Below the pieces are notes generated by a model. That model saw only the letters and a list, made by a program, of their open reading frames with translations. It had not been told where the DNA came from and ran no database searches. 64,000 bases of DNA from Huiozyma naganishii CBS 8797 (lineage: Eukaryota > Ascomycota > Saccharomycetes > Saccharomycetales > Saccharomycetaceae), in assembly GCF_000348985.1 (NCBI RefSeq), contig NC_035923.1, positions 496,001 through 560,000 on the forward strand, given 5' to 3'. Shown piece by piece: positions 38,131 to 48,276 of the stretch. A program made the translations under genes and the position numbers. Numbering within the stretch: position 1 is the stretch's first letter; the number at the start of each line of letters is the position of its first letter.

Positions 38131-38997
38131 TTACTTTATCCTAGGGAGGTATCTGATTGCACTTCTGCTAAATATGTAGGATCCGCCGCTCAATACTGTG
38201 GTGGCACCGACCACGTATCCCAGCCAAGTGAAGTCCTGTTCTAACCAGGGGTACTTCCCACCGACTTTCACATCAGTATCTTCCTGATCTTGTAGTTCGC
38301 TGTCTGATCCCCTAATTATCAGCAAAACACCTGCTACGCCCAAATATATCATTTGTAAGAAAGTGTTCCACTTAGATATCACCGTGGGTTTGACCTCCAC
38401 GCTCGGAAACTTCATAAAATTCCAGTACATATTCCATGGCGCATTCTTGTACACTGCTTTAATGGATCTGTACCGTACCACTACCCCACTGAGTCCCAGC
38501 AAGACGTCCCTTCCCAAGATCAGCCCTGCAATGCTCATTGGGATGATCTGTGGTCCTGGCGGGAAAGTCATCGCGACGGTAGTCACCACCATCAGCAATT
38601 TATCCGCTATTGGGTCTAGTATTGTACCTGCTATTGAATTCGTCTTGTACCTCCGCGCAATGTACCCGTCGAGAAAGTCTGTGACACAGCAGTACGCGAA
38701 CACGCCCAACGCGGGACCCATCTGGCTCGTGAATATGTAGTGTCCTATCAGTGGCGTCAACGCGATCCTCGACATTGTGATTACATTCGGGAGGGTCAGT
38801 ATTTTGGACTGTGAGGCAGTTTGCCGTTGTAGGGAGTCACCTGGGGACGTTTGGAGAGATCTGCTCTGTTGGACAGTGGCCGGGACAAGGGCAGCTGTAC
38901 TTCGAAGTTGCAGTTTCAGATTCAGTTTACATAGCGATAGTATTGCACTTGTGTGTGTTCTACCGCACAGCATCTTGTACAGGTCGGTGCGTCTCAT
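38131..38997 (-). CDS. CRD1: Cardiolipin synthase
   Basis: Mitochondrial inner-membrane enzyme of 288 residues that joins phosphatidylglycerol and CDP-diacylglycerol to form cardiolipin. The N-terminal about 70 residues look like a targeting sequence. The CDP-alcohol phosphotransferase signature is perfect: DFLDGYIAR, then G and two aspartates in GTILDPIAD. Several membrane helices follow. The start is taken at the ATG 38995-38997; the ATG eight codons later is also possible. In S. cerevisiae this gene is YDL142C on the sister track, so its place between CDC123 and CPR6 is a duplicate-resolution difference. It acts downstream of UPS1. Confidence 0.95.
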   Translation of the reverse strand: MRRTDLYKMLCGRTHTSAILSLCKLNLKLQLRSTAALVPATVQQSRSLQTSPGDSLQRQTASQSKILTLPNVITMSRIALTPLIGHYIFTSQMGPALGVFAYCCVTDFLDGYIARRYKTNSIAGTILDPIADKLLMVVTTVAMTFPPGPQIIPMSIAGLILGRDVLLGLSGVVVRYRSIKAVYKNAPWNMYWNFMKFPSVEVKPTVISKWNTFLQMIYLGVAGVLLIIRGSDSELQDQEDTDVKVGGKYPWLEQDFTWLGYVVGATTVLSGGSYIFSRSAIRYLPRIK

Positions 38998-39161
38998 AAG
39001 CAATCTCGGGAAAGAGGGGTTTCAGCGACGTCGATCGTCCACCCTCAATCTCTATCTTTTCTGTTTTGATATTATTGATCACAGCGTTTAGTAGGACTTG
39101 GTTATATATACAGGTATGTAGCTTAGTGTATATACGTCTGGGCCCCTAGGAGTGCCACAAC

Positions 39162-40295
39162 TCAGGAGAACATTTTGGACAGCGATTTCTTTGTCTTCTC
39201 CCTTTGTTCTTTCCTCTTCGTCTTTGTGTCCCTGATGGCCTTTTGGATTGCTGCATCATTTGGATGGAAAGTGCTGGCCATTTCGAGGTCGTTCATGGCG
39301 AGGTCGGTGTCGTTGACGTGGTAGTATGCGAGCCCACGGCGGTACAGGGCCTTTGCCTTTGCTAGCTCGTCTGCGGCCTCTGCGTAAAGCACTTCCGACC
39401 CCGCGGTGAGGACAGTCTGGTACTCGCCCAGTTTCAAACCTGTCAACGCGATGTTGAGGGGCACGGTGACTTTCAAGTTGTTGATCTGGTTAATCTGGTC
39501 CTCTGCGAGGTCGTCAGGGAAGTACTCCTTGAGGAATTTATCGCACTTGGTGTACTTTTCGAGGGCCACTGCGTAGTTCTGCTTCTTGAACTGTTCCGTG
39601 GCAATGGCCTTGACGGACTCAACGGCTTTTATGACACTGTTAAAGTCTGACAGGTCGACCTTCGAGTCTGCCTTCAAGGAGTCCTCGTAGTTGTCGCCGA
39701 ACTCGTCCGTGGGTGTGGCCTCTGCGTTTTCGGGGACGGTATAATCGTCAGACAGGACGCCACAGTCGTCAATCTTCACCTCGTGGAGGGGTAAGTCGTT
39801 ATCCTGGTTGACCTGCTGTCCCTCAATAAGCTTGACGATCCTCTTCCCCTGTATGACCTCTCCAAAGACGACGTGTTTCCCGTCGAGGTGTGGCGTTGGC
39901 ACGCAAGTTATGAACGCCTGGGACCCGTTAGTGTTGGGCCCCGCATTGGCCATGGAAAGCAGGAAAGGTTTATCGTGTTTGACACTGAAGTTTTCGTCCT
40001 CGAACTTCTCACCGTAGATGGACTCACCACCTGTGCCGTTCCCCATAGTGAAGTCACCGAACTGGCACATGAACTCCTTGATGACTCTGTGAAAGATGGA
40101 TCCCCTGTAGCACAGTGGCTTCGAGGGGTCTGTCGTGCACATCTTCCCCTCATTGCCTTTACACAGCTGGTAGAAGTTCTCTGCGGTCTTGGGGACGACG
40201 TCGTTGTACAGCTCGAACACGACTCTGCCCTGCGGTTTTCCCCCAATTGAGATATCGAAGAAAGTCTTGTGTCTTGTAGAATTGTCGCCCGCCAT
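39162..40295 (-). CDS. CPR6: Cyclophilin-40 peptidyl-prolyl isomerase
   Basis: Hsp90 co-chaperone of 377 residues. The N-terminal cyclophilin domain (about 1-185) includes [40 protein letters not shown] and the catalytic-pocket block [19 protein letters not shown] repeats follow from about 215, with [17 protein letters not shown] and [20 protein letters not shown], which bind the Hsp90 MEEVD tail. The C-terminus is lysine-rich. The Cpr6/Cpr7 split is decided by synteny (YLR216C) and the fuller active-site sequence. Confidence 0.95.
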   Translation of the reverse strand: MAGDNSTRHKTFFDISIGGKPQGRVVFELYNDVVPKTAENFYQLCKGNEGKMCTTDPSKPLCYRGSIFHRVIKEFMCQFGDFTMGNGTGGESIYGEKFEDENFSVKHDKPFLLSMANAGPNTNGSQAFITCVPTPHLDGKHVVFGEVIQGKRIVKLIEGQQVNQDNDLPLHEVKIDDCGVLSDDYTVPENAEATPTDEFGDNYEDSLKADSKVDLSDFNSVIKAVESVKAIATEQFKKQNYAVALEKYTKCDKFLKEYFPDDLAEDQINQINNLKVTVPLNIALTGLKLGEYQTVLTAGSEVLYAEAADELAKAKALYRRGLAYYHVNDTDLAMNDLEMASTFHPNDAAIQKAIRDTKTKRKEQREKTKKSLSKMFS

Positions 40296-40316
40296 TTCAA
40301 TCGAGTGTGGGTGAGC

Positions 40317-40343
40317 TGATTGCCGTGATTGCCGTGATTGCCG
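40317..40343. repeat. Three 9-bp tandem repeats upstream of CPR6
   Basis: TGATTGCCG repeated three times head to tail, starting 22 bases before the CPR6 ATG. Confidence 0.85.
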
Positions 40344-40492
40344 TGAGTGTTATGATGAGTGTAGTTAGTGAATTGGGTCATGTTAATTTTTCACCTTCAA
40401 TTTTTCACTTACTGCAGAGACAGAGAGACAGAGCTGAAGGGGATCACAAGGGTAGTAGCACGAATTGCATAATGCAGCACGTAAAGCTCTGC

Positions 40493-40780
40493 TCACAAGG
40501 TCTTGTCCACTGTACTGACACGCTCCCTGTTCCCGTTCTTCTCCCAGCAATCTCTAAACCGGGCCATATCGTCCATACACTGCCTCCAGTCCCCCGTCTC
40601 CGCATGACACAACTGCAGTGCCATATTCTCCACGTAGCACCCTGTGTCGTCAATCCGCTTGTCCCAGTCATCGGGCGACCCATCCTGCGTCTCCCCTTCC
40701 GTCTCCCCTGCGGCCTCCCCTTGCTCTTCCTTCAACTCCTTGTACTCCTCCAACGCCTGCTTGTAATACTCAGTCTCCAT
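40493..40780 (-). CDS. COA4: Twin Cx9C cytochrome oxidase assembly factor Coa4
   Basis: Intermembrane-space protein of 95 residues imported by Mia40 and needed for cytochrome c oxidase assembly. The two CX9C motifs are plain: CYVENMALQLC and CMDDMARFRDC, separated by 11 residues, with a charged N-terminal helix before them (METEYYKQALEEYKELKEEQ). The start is the ATG at 40778-40780. It is shorter at the C-terminus than the S. cerevisiae protein. It follows CPR6 in the order of YLR216C-YLR218C and is divergent from SEC31. Confidence 0.9.
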   Translation of the reverse strand: METEYYKQALEEYKELKEEQGEAAGETEGETQDGSPDDWDKRIDDTGCYVENMALQLCHAETGDWRQCMDDMARFRDCWEKNGNRERVSTVDKTL

Positions 40781-41055
40781 AGCGCGCTGACCAACCGGCA
40801 GCAACCAACCAGCAGCAACCAGCGGTAACCATCAACTGCCACGGCAGCTGCCCTTCAAAGGAGCAACGGCCAGAAAGTTTCAGTTCGTGGAAAACGACAG
40901 GCCTTCTTCTCTTCTTGCAAAAAACAGAGAAACGGAGAGAAGGCGTCAGAGGACAACTCACGGCTGGGGAGTGGTTGTTTCGTGTTGTTGTGTTGGGAGA
41001 CGCTGCAATTGACTGCTTGATTGATTGAGTGGGCCAGACAGACAAGCAAACGGCT

Positions 41056-44000
41056 ATGGTCAAGTTGGCAGAATACAAGAGAACCGCGACGTTTGCCTGG
41101 TCGCATGACAGGATCCCGCGGATCGTCACGGGGACCGTCTCCGGGACCGTTGACGCGGATTTCTCGAACGAGTCCCGGCTGGAGCTGTGGTCCGTGCTCG
41201 GCGGTGACGGCGAGAAGCCCGCCAGCTCGCTCGTTGTGGACGCGAAGTTCAACGATCTAGACTGGAGCGTCGACAACGAAATTATTGTTGGGGCGCTCGA
41301 TAGTGGGTGTCTCGAGTTTTACTCTGCTGGAGCGGACAATGGCAACGAATTGAAGTCTCTCGGCAGTATTGAGGGGAAGCACGCTGGCGCAGTGACGCAG
41401 GCGAGGTTCCACTCTCTGCAGAGTAATATTCTAGCTACTGGGGACAGCAAAGGTGGGATTCTCATCTGGGATACGAACAAGTGTCTTACAAAAGCACAAG
41501 GGGGCGGCGTGGTCTCCACGTACACACCGATGCTTCCAGCAGCAAACAAGAGCTCCGAGGAACCAGTGCAATGCCTCGCTTGGAACAAGAAACAGGCTCA
41601 CATCTTTGCGTCCACGAACTCAACAAGTTTCGCGTCCATTTGGGATCTAAAGGCCAAGAAGGACGTCCTGCATCTTAGCTACACCTCGCCGCTTACGGGG
41701 CTGAAACCACAGTTATCAGTGGTCGAGTGGCACCCGGATCAGTCCACGTACGTCGCCACGGGGACAGGGAACGACACAGGACCTGTAGTCGTCGTGTGGG
41801 ATCTTAGAAACGCTAACACGCCGCTGCAGGAACTTACAGGTGGGCACTCCAAGGGGATCCTCTCCTTGGATTGGTGCCAACAGGATGAGACACTACTGCT
41901 ATCCAGTGGCAGAGACAACAGCGTCGTCCTATGGAACCCGATCGAGGGCGCAGCATTGACGAAATTCCCCCCTAGGGGGAATTGGTGTTTCAAGACGAAG
42001 TTCGCTCCCAACGCACCAGACCTTTTCGCGTCATCATCGTTCGACGCAAAAGTCGAAGTGCAAACGTTGCAGAACCTCGTCAACCACTTGGACCAAGAGG
42101 TCACGCAGACGAAGAAACGCGAGTCAGAGACTGACTTCTGGAACAACATTTCCCAAGAGGAACAGAACGAGAAACCACTCGTCCTACAAACAACAGACAG
42201 TGTNNNNNNNNNNNNACCCTCTCCAGCGGCACACTGGGCATTCGGCGGGAAACTCGTCCACATCGGGCCAGACCACAAGAGTGTAGCTGTCACTATGCCA
42301 CAGATCCAGGGGCTCGAGAAGAACACACTTTTGGGGGACGCCCTCAAGACGAGGGATTTCAAGCCGCTCATCAACGTCAGACTCGTCAAGGGCATCGACG
42401 CCACAAACGAGGAGGACTGGGGGGTCCTGGAGAGACTGTCCATGGACGGCAAGCAAGACTTCCTAAAGGACGCGTTCGCGTTTGACAACGAGGACGAGGA
42501 ACAGCAGGTCGAGACCGCTGCCACGGCATCCATGGACAACGACGACGGTACCGCGTTCTTCGCTAACATCGAGACGAAGTTCGAACCCAAGGGCACGTTC
42601 ACGCTGGAGGAAAGTACGGAGCGCGAGATCGCGCGCTGTCTGATCGCGGGGAACACTAAGGGCGCAGTGTCATGCGCACTGGAGAAGGACTTGTTGCCCG
42701 AGGCGTTCATCATCGCCATGGACTCCGACGACCAGCTCGTCAAGGATAGCGTCAGAAACGCGTACTTCGCCAAGTACGGACACAAGTCCGCGCTCTCCAG
42801 GGCGTTGTTCTCCCTTGTCAGGAGGGATGTGGACGACATGATCGAAAACTTGGACGTCTCACAGTGGAAGTACGTCGTCAAGGCCGTCCTACACTTTGCC
42901 GCCAACGACGAAACACGCAAGAACGAGTTGCTCGTAAAATTGGGGGACAAATTGCTTGCAAAGGGCGAAAGAATGGACGCGCTTTCCGTGTACCTAGCGG
43001 CAAACTCCATCGACAACGTCGCTGCCGTGTGGCTGAGGGAGTTTGCAGGGCTCGAAGAGAACCTACAAAAAGGCGACAAGACCATGTATGAGGCGCACTA
43101 CGAGTGCCTGACTGAGTTATCGAAAGGTTCACCGTTTTTTCCTAGCTTCTTCGGCTCATCAAAGATCACCAACAATGAACTAATTTCGAAATTCTTGGAG
43201 TTCGTCAGCATGACAAGCGGTACCGGTGATTTCGACCTCGCTTTACAGTTCTTGGACATATTGCCTAACGACAACGAGGATGTTACTACGGAAAAGAAGC
43301 GTGTTTTCATTGCCTCCGGGAAATCTGCTACTGCAAAGACAGCCAGAGCAGCACCTACAACCACGGGTACCGGTGCATCAGCTCATGCTATGGGCACCAG
43401 ACAACACAGGTACCAAACACCTGCTATGCCCACCCCTGGCCTGTCCATGCCACAGGGTGCATCCGTCCAGACCCCTGCAGCCACGATGGCGTCCCAGGGG
43501 TATTTCACTGGTGTGCCACCAACTGCAGTCCAACAAATCCCAGCGACTACACCAGGAACAACAGCGCCACAGAGCCGCAGCGCCTCACCAGCTCATACAA
43601 AGGCTAACCCATATGCACCCAAAGGGGCAGTTGCACCCCCTACCATGCCTATCACTCCTCAAGGTATAAACGGGAACCCTCCACAGGCTGCCCCATTGTC
43701 ATCTTTCATGCCTGCACCAAATCCATACGCTACAAGCATGAACCAACAGAATTTCAACGTGGGTCAGACCAACAGTTCATTCGACACGTCGCTGCCACCA
43801 CCACCAACAATGGGAGCAGGTGGGTTGTCAGGCCAAGCTCCACACTTGAACAGAAAGGCCAATGACGGTTGGAATGACTTGCCCTTGAAAGTAAGAGAAA
43901 AGAAGCCGGCGCGCGCAAAGCCAGTTTCTGTCGCACCAATGGTCAATGCTACAACGCCTTTGCTTGGTAGAACAGACAGCGGGAACTCCTTTAACGTGGG

Positions 44001-44979
44001 CACCTCCGTGGTAAAACCGCCACCAGTTCATAGAGTCGCGTCCGTCGCATCCGTATCTTCTCCACCCCCACCCACTGCGGCAAAGAGAAAGGGTTCTCTG
44101 AGCAACTTTGGGCCCAACATGGGCAACGCCACTATACCGGCAGCAAAGCCTGCATCTAATCCATATGCACCACAGGCCCTGGCTGCTCCCTCTGCTCCCG
44201 CCTCGTCTGTTTCTCCAATCATGTCACCACCGAATCCATACACCGCGTTAGCAGCGGCTGCACAGTCTCCACTAACGAAGCCAGTGAATCCATATGCTCC
44301 AGCTGCTCAACAAGCGCCATTGCAAGGGGGCAATATGCCATCTGCGCCAGTACCCATGAACCCATACGCGGTCACCAACGGTAGTAATGTATCGTTAGGT
44401 GGTGGCGTCCCACCACCACAGAAGGCACCAATTGGCCCCCCACCAATGAGTTCAAGGAAAAAGCTAATACAGGCTAAGTCTGGCAGCACCGAGCCAGGTT
44501 CAATGCCCTCTCCAGAGAAGGAGACGGCTGAAGCATCTGGTAGCGTTGCTACCCCGGTTGCGCCACCCGCCTCCACTGTGGTACCTGTAAGTGGTGACGG
44601 TAACAACGTCGCAGCAGATTCATCTTCTGCCCCTGCCCCTGCCGCTGTCACACTTCCCGAAGATCAGCAGGAGATAATTGCTTCCCTGAAGGATGAGTTG
44701 AACCGTGTCAAGCCATTGACACCAAAGGAGTACGCGAAGCAACTGAAGGACTGTGAAAAGAGATTGAAGATTCTCTTCAATCATTTGGAACACCAAGAAC
44801 TACTCACCCCACCTACGATCGACAAGTTGCGCGAACTGACTGAACTGCTGAAGGCCAAGGAATATCAGAAGGCGATGGAAGTGCATATATATATCGCGAC
44901 AAACTACGCCCAAGAGGGTGGGAATTGGTTGACCGGTGTCAAGAGACTAATAGGTTTCGCCGAGGCGACCTCGACATAA
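41056..44979 (+). CDS. SEC31: COPII outer-coat protein Sec31 (contains a 12-N gap)
   Basis: Scaffold of the COPII cage, about 1307 residues. An N-terminal WD40 propeller (1 to about 390) opens MVKLAEYKRTATFAWSHDRI. The insertion blade that recruits Sec13 and an alpha-solenoid (about 400-760) follow. The Pro-rich region (about 770-1190) has repeated NPYA/NPYAP segments that bind Sec23, and the C-terminal helical domain ends EGGNWLTGVKRLIGFAEATS. The assembly gap (N at 42204-42215) falls just before PSPAAHWAFGGKL; the frame is preserved across it but its true length is unknown. The start is the ATG at 41056; a GTG nine codons earlier is ignored. Order with SNF3 matches YDL195W-YDL194W. Confidence 0.97.
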   Translation: MVKLAEYKRTATFAWSHDRIPRIVTGTVSGTVDADFSNESRLELWSVLGGDGEKPASSLVVDAKFNDLDWSVDNEIIVGALDSGCLEFYSAGADNGNELKSLGSIEGKHAGAVTQARFHSLQSNILATGDSKGGILIWDTNKCLTKAQGGGVVSTYTPMLPAANKSSEEPVQCLAWNKKQAHIFASTNSTSFASIWDLKAKKDVLHLSYTSPLTGLKPQLSVVEWHPDQSTYVATGTGNDTGPVVVVWDLRNANTPLQELTGGHSKGILSLDWCQQDETLLLSSGRDNSVVLWNPIEGAALTKFPPRGNWCFKTKFAPNAPDLFASSSFDAKVEVQTLQNLVNHLDQEVTQTKKRESETDFWNNISQEEQNEKPLVLQTTDSXXXXXPSPAAHWAFGGKLVHIGPDHKSVAVTMPQIQGLEKNTLLGDALKTRDFKPLINVRLVKGIDATNEEDWGVLERLSMDGKQDFLKDAFAFDNEDEEQQVETAATASMDNDDGTAFFANIETKFEPKGTFTLEESTEREIARCLIAGNTKGAVSCALEKDLLPEAFIIAMDSDDQLVKDSVRNAYFAKYGHKSALSRALFSLVRRDVDDMIENLDVSQWKYVVKAVLHFAANDETRKNELLVKLGDKLLAKGERMDALSVYLAANSIDNVAAVWLREFAGLEENLQKGDKTMYEAHYECLTELSKGSPFFPSFFGSSKITNNELISKFLEFVSMTSGTGDFDLALQFLDILPNDNEDVTTEKKRVFIASGKSATAKTARAAPTTTGTGASAHAMGTRQHRYQTPAMPTPGLSMPQGASVQTPAATMASQGYFTGVPPTAVQQIPATTPGTTAPQSRSASPAHTKANPYAPKGAVAPPTMPITPQGINGNPPQAAPLSSFMPAPNPYATSMNQQNFNVGQTNSSFDTSLPPPPTMGAGGLSGQAPHLNRKANDGWNDLPLKVREKKPARAKPVSVAPMVNATTPLLGRTDSGNSFNVGTSVVKPPPVHRVASVASVSSPPPPTAAKRKGSLSNFGPNMGNATIPAAKPASNPYAPQALAAPSAPASSVSPIMSPPNPYTALAAAAQSPLTKPVNPYAPAAQQAPLQGGNMPSAPVPMNPYAVTNGSNVSLGGGVPPPQKAPIGPPPMSSRKKLIQAKSGSTEPGSMPSPEKETAEASGSVATPVAPPASTVVPVSGDGNNVAADSSSAPAPAAVTLPEDQQEIIASLKDELNRVKPLTPKEYAKQLKDCEKRLKILFNHLEHQELLTPPTIDKLRELTELLKAKEYQKAMEVHIYIATNYAQEGGNWLTGVKRLIGFAEATST
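42204..42215. other. 12-base run of N inside SEC31
   Basis: An assembly gap or masked bases, four codons long, at the end of the WD40 domain. Confidence 0.99.
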
Positions 44980-45348
44980 GAGGAACACCGCAGTAACACA
45001 TGTATCGCATATATATGATATTTGTATATTTTTTTATCAGAAAGACTGACTATAGTGAAGCGAAGAGGCGATGATCATCATCGGTGTCGCTCTTTACAAT
45101 ACACATTCGAAAGACATTTTTTTCTTGGCTTTCTGTTTCCAAAAAATAATAAAAAGGAAAAAGGAAAGCTTGAGACAGAAGATCGCAAATTGTAGATATC
45201 ATAGTTATTGAATGAAGTACTGCCCGACGAAGGTTGCTTATTCATGTGTAAAGTTGAGCAACTGGGTGTTTCTGTGGTACAATTGCTTTGAGTTTGTTTT
45301 CTTAAGACGAAAAGCTTACGGTATTTGTAAAAGTACATGTAGCAGAGC
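44980..45348. other. SEC31 3' flank and SNF3 promoter
   Basis: 369 bases; TATATATGATATTTGTATA near 45010 resembles a 3'-end signal. No gene seen. Confidence 0.4.
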
Positions 45349-47745
45349 ATGGATGGAGAACGAAATAGTAGTGATGAGAACCATACTGTTGAACCGTCTT
45401 CCACTTCAGATAGTGAGAGCACACCAAGGCTGCAAAAGAAGGCTGGCCTGTTTGACACAGCAATTAGGAAGCTTAGCAATAGCCTGCTTGTGCGACGGAA
45501 AAGATCGGCAAATGTGGAGCCTAAATCCGAGGAAAGTGCGGCGCAATCAAATACAATACAGTCAATAGTGGGGGCAGCTGCATCTCTGGACACGTATGTT
45601 AACGGTTCAGAGACATCTGCGGTCGGTGATAACGATCAGGTTACCCTGGATGCTGCGTCGTTACTATTTAGTGAGCCGCCAAGAAAACAATCCAACATGA
45701 TGTCGCTGCTGGTCGGGATATTTGTTGCTGTTGGCGGGTTTCTGTTTGGCTACGATACCGGGTTGATCAACAGCATAGCAGAGATGAACTACGTCAAGGA
45801 ACACCTGACACCGAATCGCAACGCATTCACAACAAAGGAAATGGCCATCGTTGTGTCGTTCTTGTCGATGGGCACGTTCGTGGGGGCTTTAATGGCACCA
45901 TTTTTGTCCGACTCGTGGGGAAGGAAAAAGACTATAATTGCCAGTACTGTTGTTATATTCTCAGTTGGGAACTCGCTCCAGGTCGGTGCGGCAAGTATGA
46001 CCTTGCTGGTCGTCGGTAGAGTTGTTTCAGGGCTGGCTATAGGGGTTATATCGGCAGTGGTTCCGCTGTACCAAGCAGAAGCAGCAAAAAAGGAGCTAAG
46101 AGGTGCCATTATTTCCACATATCAGTGGGCAATCACTTGGGGATTACTTGTGTCGAGTGCAATATCACAGGGTACTTACAAAAGAAATGACCCCTCCTCG
46201 TATCGAATCCCTATTGGGTTACAATACGTCTGGTCCACAATCCTGGCTGTTGGCATGTGCTTTCTGCCGGAAAGTCCAAGATACTTTGTTTTAAAGGATG
46301 ATCTTGATTGTGCAGCCAAGTCTTTGGCGTTTCTGAGGGGAGTCCCCGTGCATGATTCGGGATTGCTGGAAGAACTTGTAGAGATCAAAGCTACATTCGA
46401 CTACGAGCGGTCCATTGGTTCGTCCTCCTTCTTAGACTGCTTCATTTCGAGTAAAAAACGACCTAAGCAGACTTTGAGAATGTTTACTGGGATTGCCATC
46501 CAGGCATTTCAACAGTTTTCAGGCATCAATTTCATATTCTACTATGGAATCAACTTTTTCAGGAAATCTGGGATACAAAACAGTTATATCATCTCTTTTA
46601 TCACGTACGCGGTAAACGTTGCTTTTAGTATCCCGGGATTGTTTCTAGTAGATCACCTGGGTAGGAGAAAGGTTTTGATATACGGTGGTATCGGCATGAC
46701 TGTATCCAACTTTATAGTTGCCATCGTTGGAGTTTCCACCAATTCTGTTGTTTCGAGCAATGTAACGATAGCGTTTATCTGTGTCTTTATTGCATCTTTC
46801 TCCGCCACCTGGGGCGGTGCTGTGTGGGTTATTTCTGCTGAATTGTACTCGCTTGGTGTCAGAGCAAAATGCACCGCTATATGCGCAGCTTCCAACTGGC
46901 TTGTAAACTTCGCATGTGCCTTTATGACACCGTACATTGTGAACAGACGAACAAAAGACTCGTCGAGCATGGGGGCCAAAATTTATTTTATTTGGGGTAG
47001 TCTGAATGCATTGGGGCTATTGGTTGTTTACTTGACAGTTTACGAAACCAAGGGGCTACGGCTGGAGCAGATTGACGAGCTGTATAAAAACAGTCCGAAT
47101 AGTCGTGCCTCTACCAAATGGAATAAGATTATTAGGGGGCAGGGTCCGTTAAATAAAATATTTGAAATGAGTTCGGGGGACAGTAGTGAAACAAATACAC
47201 CGGGGGCAAGTTTGAATGAGACAAATACGTCAAAATATCAAAACCAATCACACATAAATGAGACCGGCTTTACCATGGATGATTTATCCAGGTATGAGGT
47301 AGGAAATGAAGATCGTTCTGTGCCTTTGGTCACAGCCGCCCCATCTAGTCCAACAGTTGTGGATACGGCCACGACCCTAACATCAGCGGAACAGTTACCG
47401 AGAATGAACAGTACGTCTATTTCGCTTGTACAAAGCTCGGTGCCTAGCACCAGTAATTTTATCGACTTGGGGAATGGACTACGTTTGAATACGTATCGGA
47501 GGGGACCTCCTTCTATTTCCAGTGAATCCAATGAGGATGAGGGCAGTTTGCAAGAATACGATGGACCCATCCTCACTCCACATAGTAGCGACTATCGGCA
47601 TCACATGGATATGATCAATGGGTACCTATCGCACACTGTGGATCAGTCTAGCAATTCCAACAGTCAGTTGTCTTCGAATGGAACTCACATATTTATGGAC
47701 AATGGCCTAAGTCTTCCGTTGCGGAGCAGTCACCCCCAATACTGA
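45349..47745 (+). CDS. SNF3: Glucose sensor Snf3/Rgt2 type (tail probably frame-shifted)
   Basis: Transporter-like plasma-membrane glucose sensor, 798 residues as read. The 12-helix sugar-transporter core (about 110-570) has GGFLFGYDTGLINS, SDSWGRKKTI, LPESPRYFVL and FYYGINFF. A long cytosolic tail distinguishes sensors from Hxt carriers; it contains the signalling repeat FIDLGNGLRLNTYRRGPPS near residue 703. The frame stops at 47743-47745 right after a C5 run (47733-47737). Shifted by one base, coding continues for 64 codons (opening PILTDDEENEDSNDEEF) to a TGA at 47928-47930, so the true tail is likely longer. Neighbours SEC31 and NUS1 point to SNF3 rather than its duplicate RGT2. Confidence 0.93.
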   Translation: MDGERNSSDENHTVEPSSTSDSESTPRLQKKAGLFDTAIRKLSNSLLVRRKRSANVEPKSEESAAQSNTIQSIVGAAASLDTYVNGSETSAVGDNDQVTLDAASLLFSEPPRKQSNMMSLLVGIFVAVGGFLFGYDTGLINSIAEMNYVKEHLTPNRNAFTTKEMAIVVSFLSMGTFVGALMAPFLSDSWGRKKTIIASTVVIFSVGNSLQVGAASMTLLVVGRVVSGLAIGVISAVVPLYQAEAAKKELRGAIISTYQWAITWGLLVSSAISQGTYKRNDPSSYRIPIGLQYVWSTILAVGMCFLPESPRYFVLKDDLDCAAKSLAFLRGVPVHDSGLLEELVEIKATFDYERSIGSSSFLDCFISSKKRPKQTLRMFTGIAIQAFQQFSGINFIFYYGINFFRKSGIQNSYIISFITYAVNVAFSIPGLFLVDHLGRRKVLIYGGIGMTVSNFIVAIVGVSTNSVVSSNVTIAFICVFIASFSATWGGAVWVISAELYSLGVRAKCTAICAASNWLVNFACAFMTPYIVNRRTKDSSSMGAKIYFIWGSLNALGLLVVYLTVYETKGLRLEQIDELYKNSPNSRASTKWNKIIRGQGPLNKIFEMSSGDSSETNTPGASLNETNTSKYQNQSHINETGFTMDDLSRYEVGNEDRSVPLVTAAPSSPTVVDTATTLTSAEQLPRMNSTSISLVQSSVPSTSNFIDLGNGLRLNTYRRGPPSISSESNEDEGSLQEYDGPILTPHSSDYRHHMDMINGYLSHTVDQSSNSNSQLSSNGTHIFMDNGLSLPLRSSHPQY

Positions 47746-47930
47746 CCGACGATGAGGAAAACGAAGATTCTAACGACGAAGAGTTCTCCTCACAGCAGAA
47801 CCATTTCTTGTTTGAGTTGGCCACTGAGCTGCAGCAATATAACAGAACACTTCATTCCGCTCAAAGTGGCACAAGAAGTGTGTCTCCATTGCAAAGCGAC
47901 AAATCATTACCAGATCATGATATCCCCTGA

Positions 47931-48276
47931 AAGGAATGGGTTATCTTCAGAGATGTCACTCCATCAAATACAACACAAAACATATATTCATACCATCGTC
48001 GTTTAGACCTGTTTATATATTCTTACATCCGGTCAAAATGATGCACCTAGTAAGTGACTACCTTTCTGTTAGTGCCTCACTGCTTGGATTTTAGACGTTA
48101 TGCGCTACTGTGTGGGCCGTCCCGCTTTGTCTGTTGTCATTTGTAGGGCAAAAAAAAATAATAAAATAAATAAAAAAATACTTAAAATAGTGACACGACG
48201 TCCTTTAAGGCATTAGAAATGATTCAAAGAGGTGGGAGCACGAGAGTCTCTTTGTTTTCTGTGGGAGTAACTAGAT
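47931..48276. other. SNF3 3' flank and NUS1 promoter
   Basis: 346 bases after the inferred SNF3 end. A-rich run at 48151-48180. No gene seen. Confidence 0.4.
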
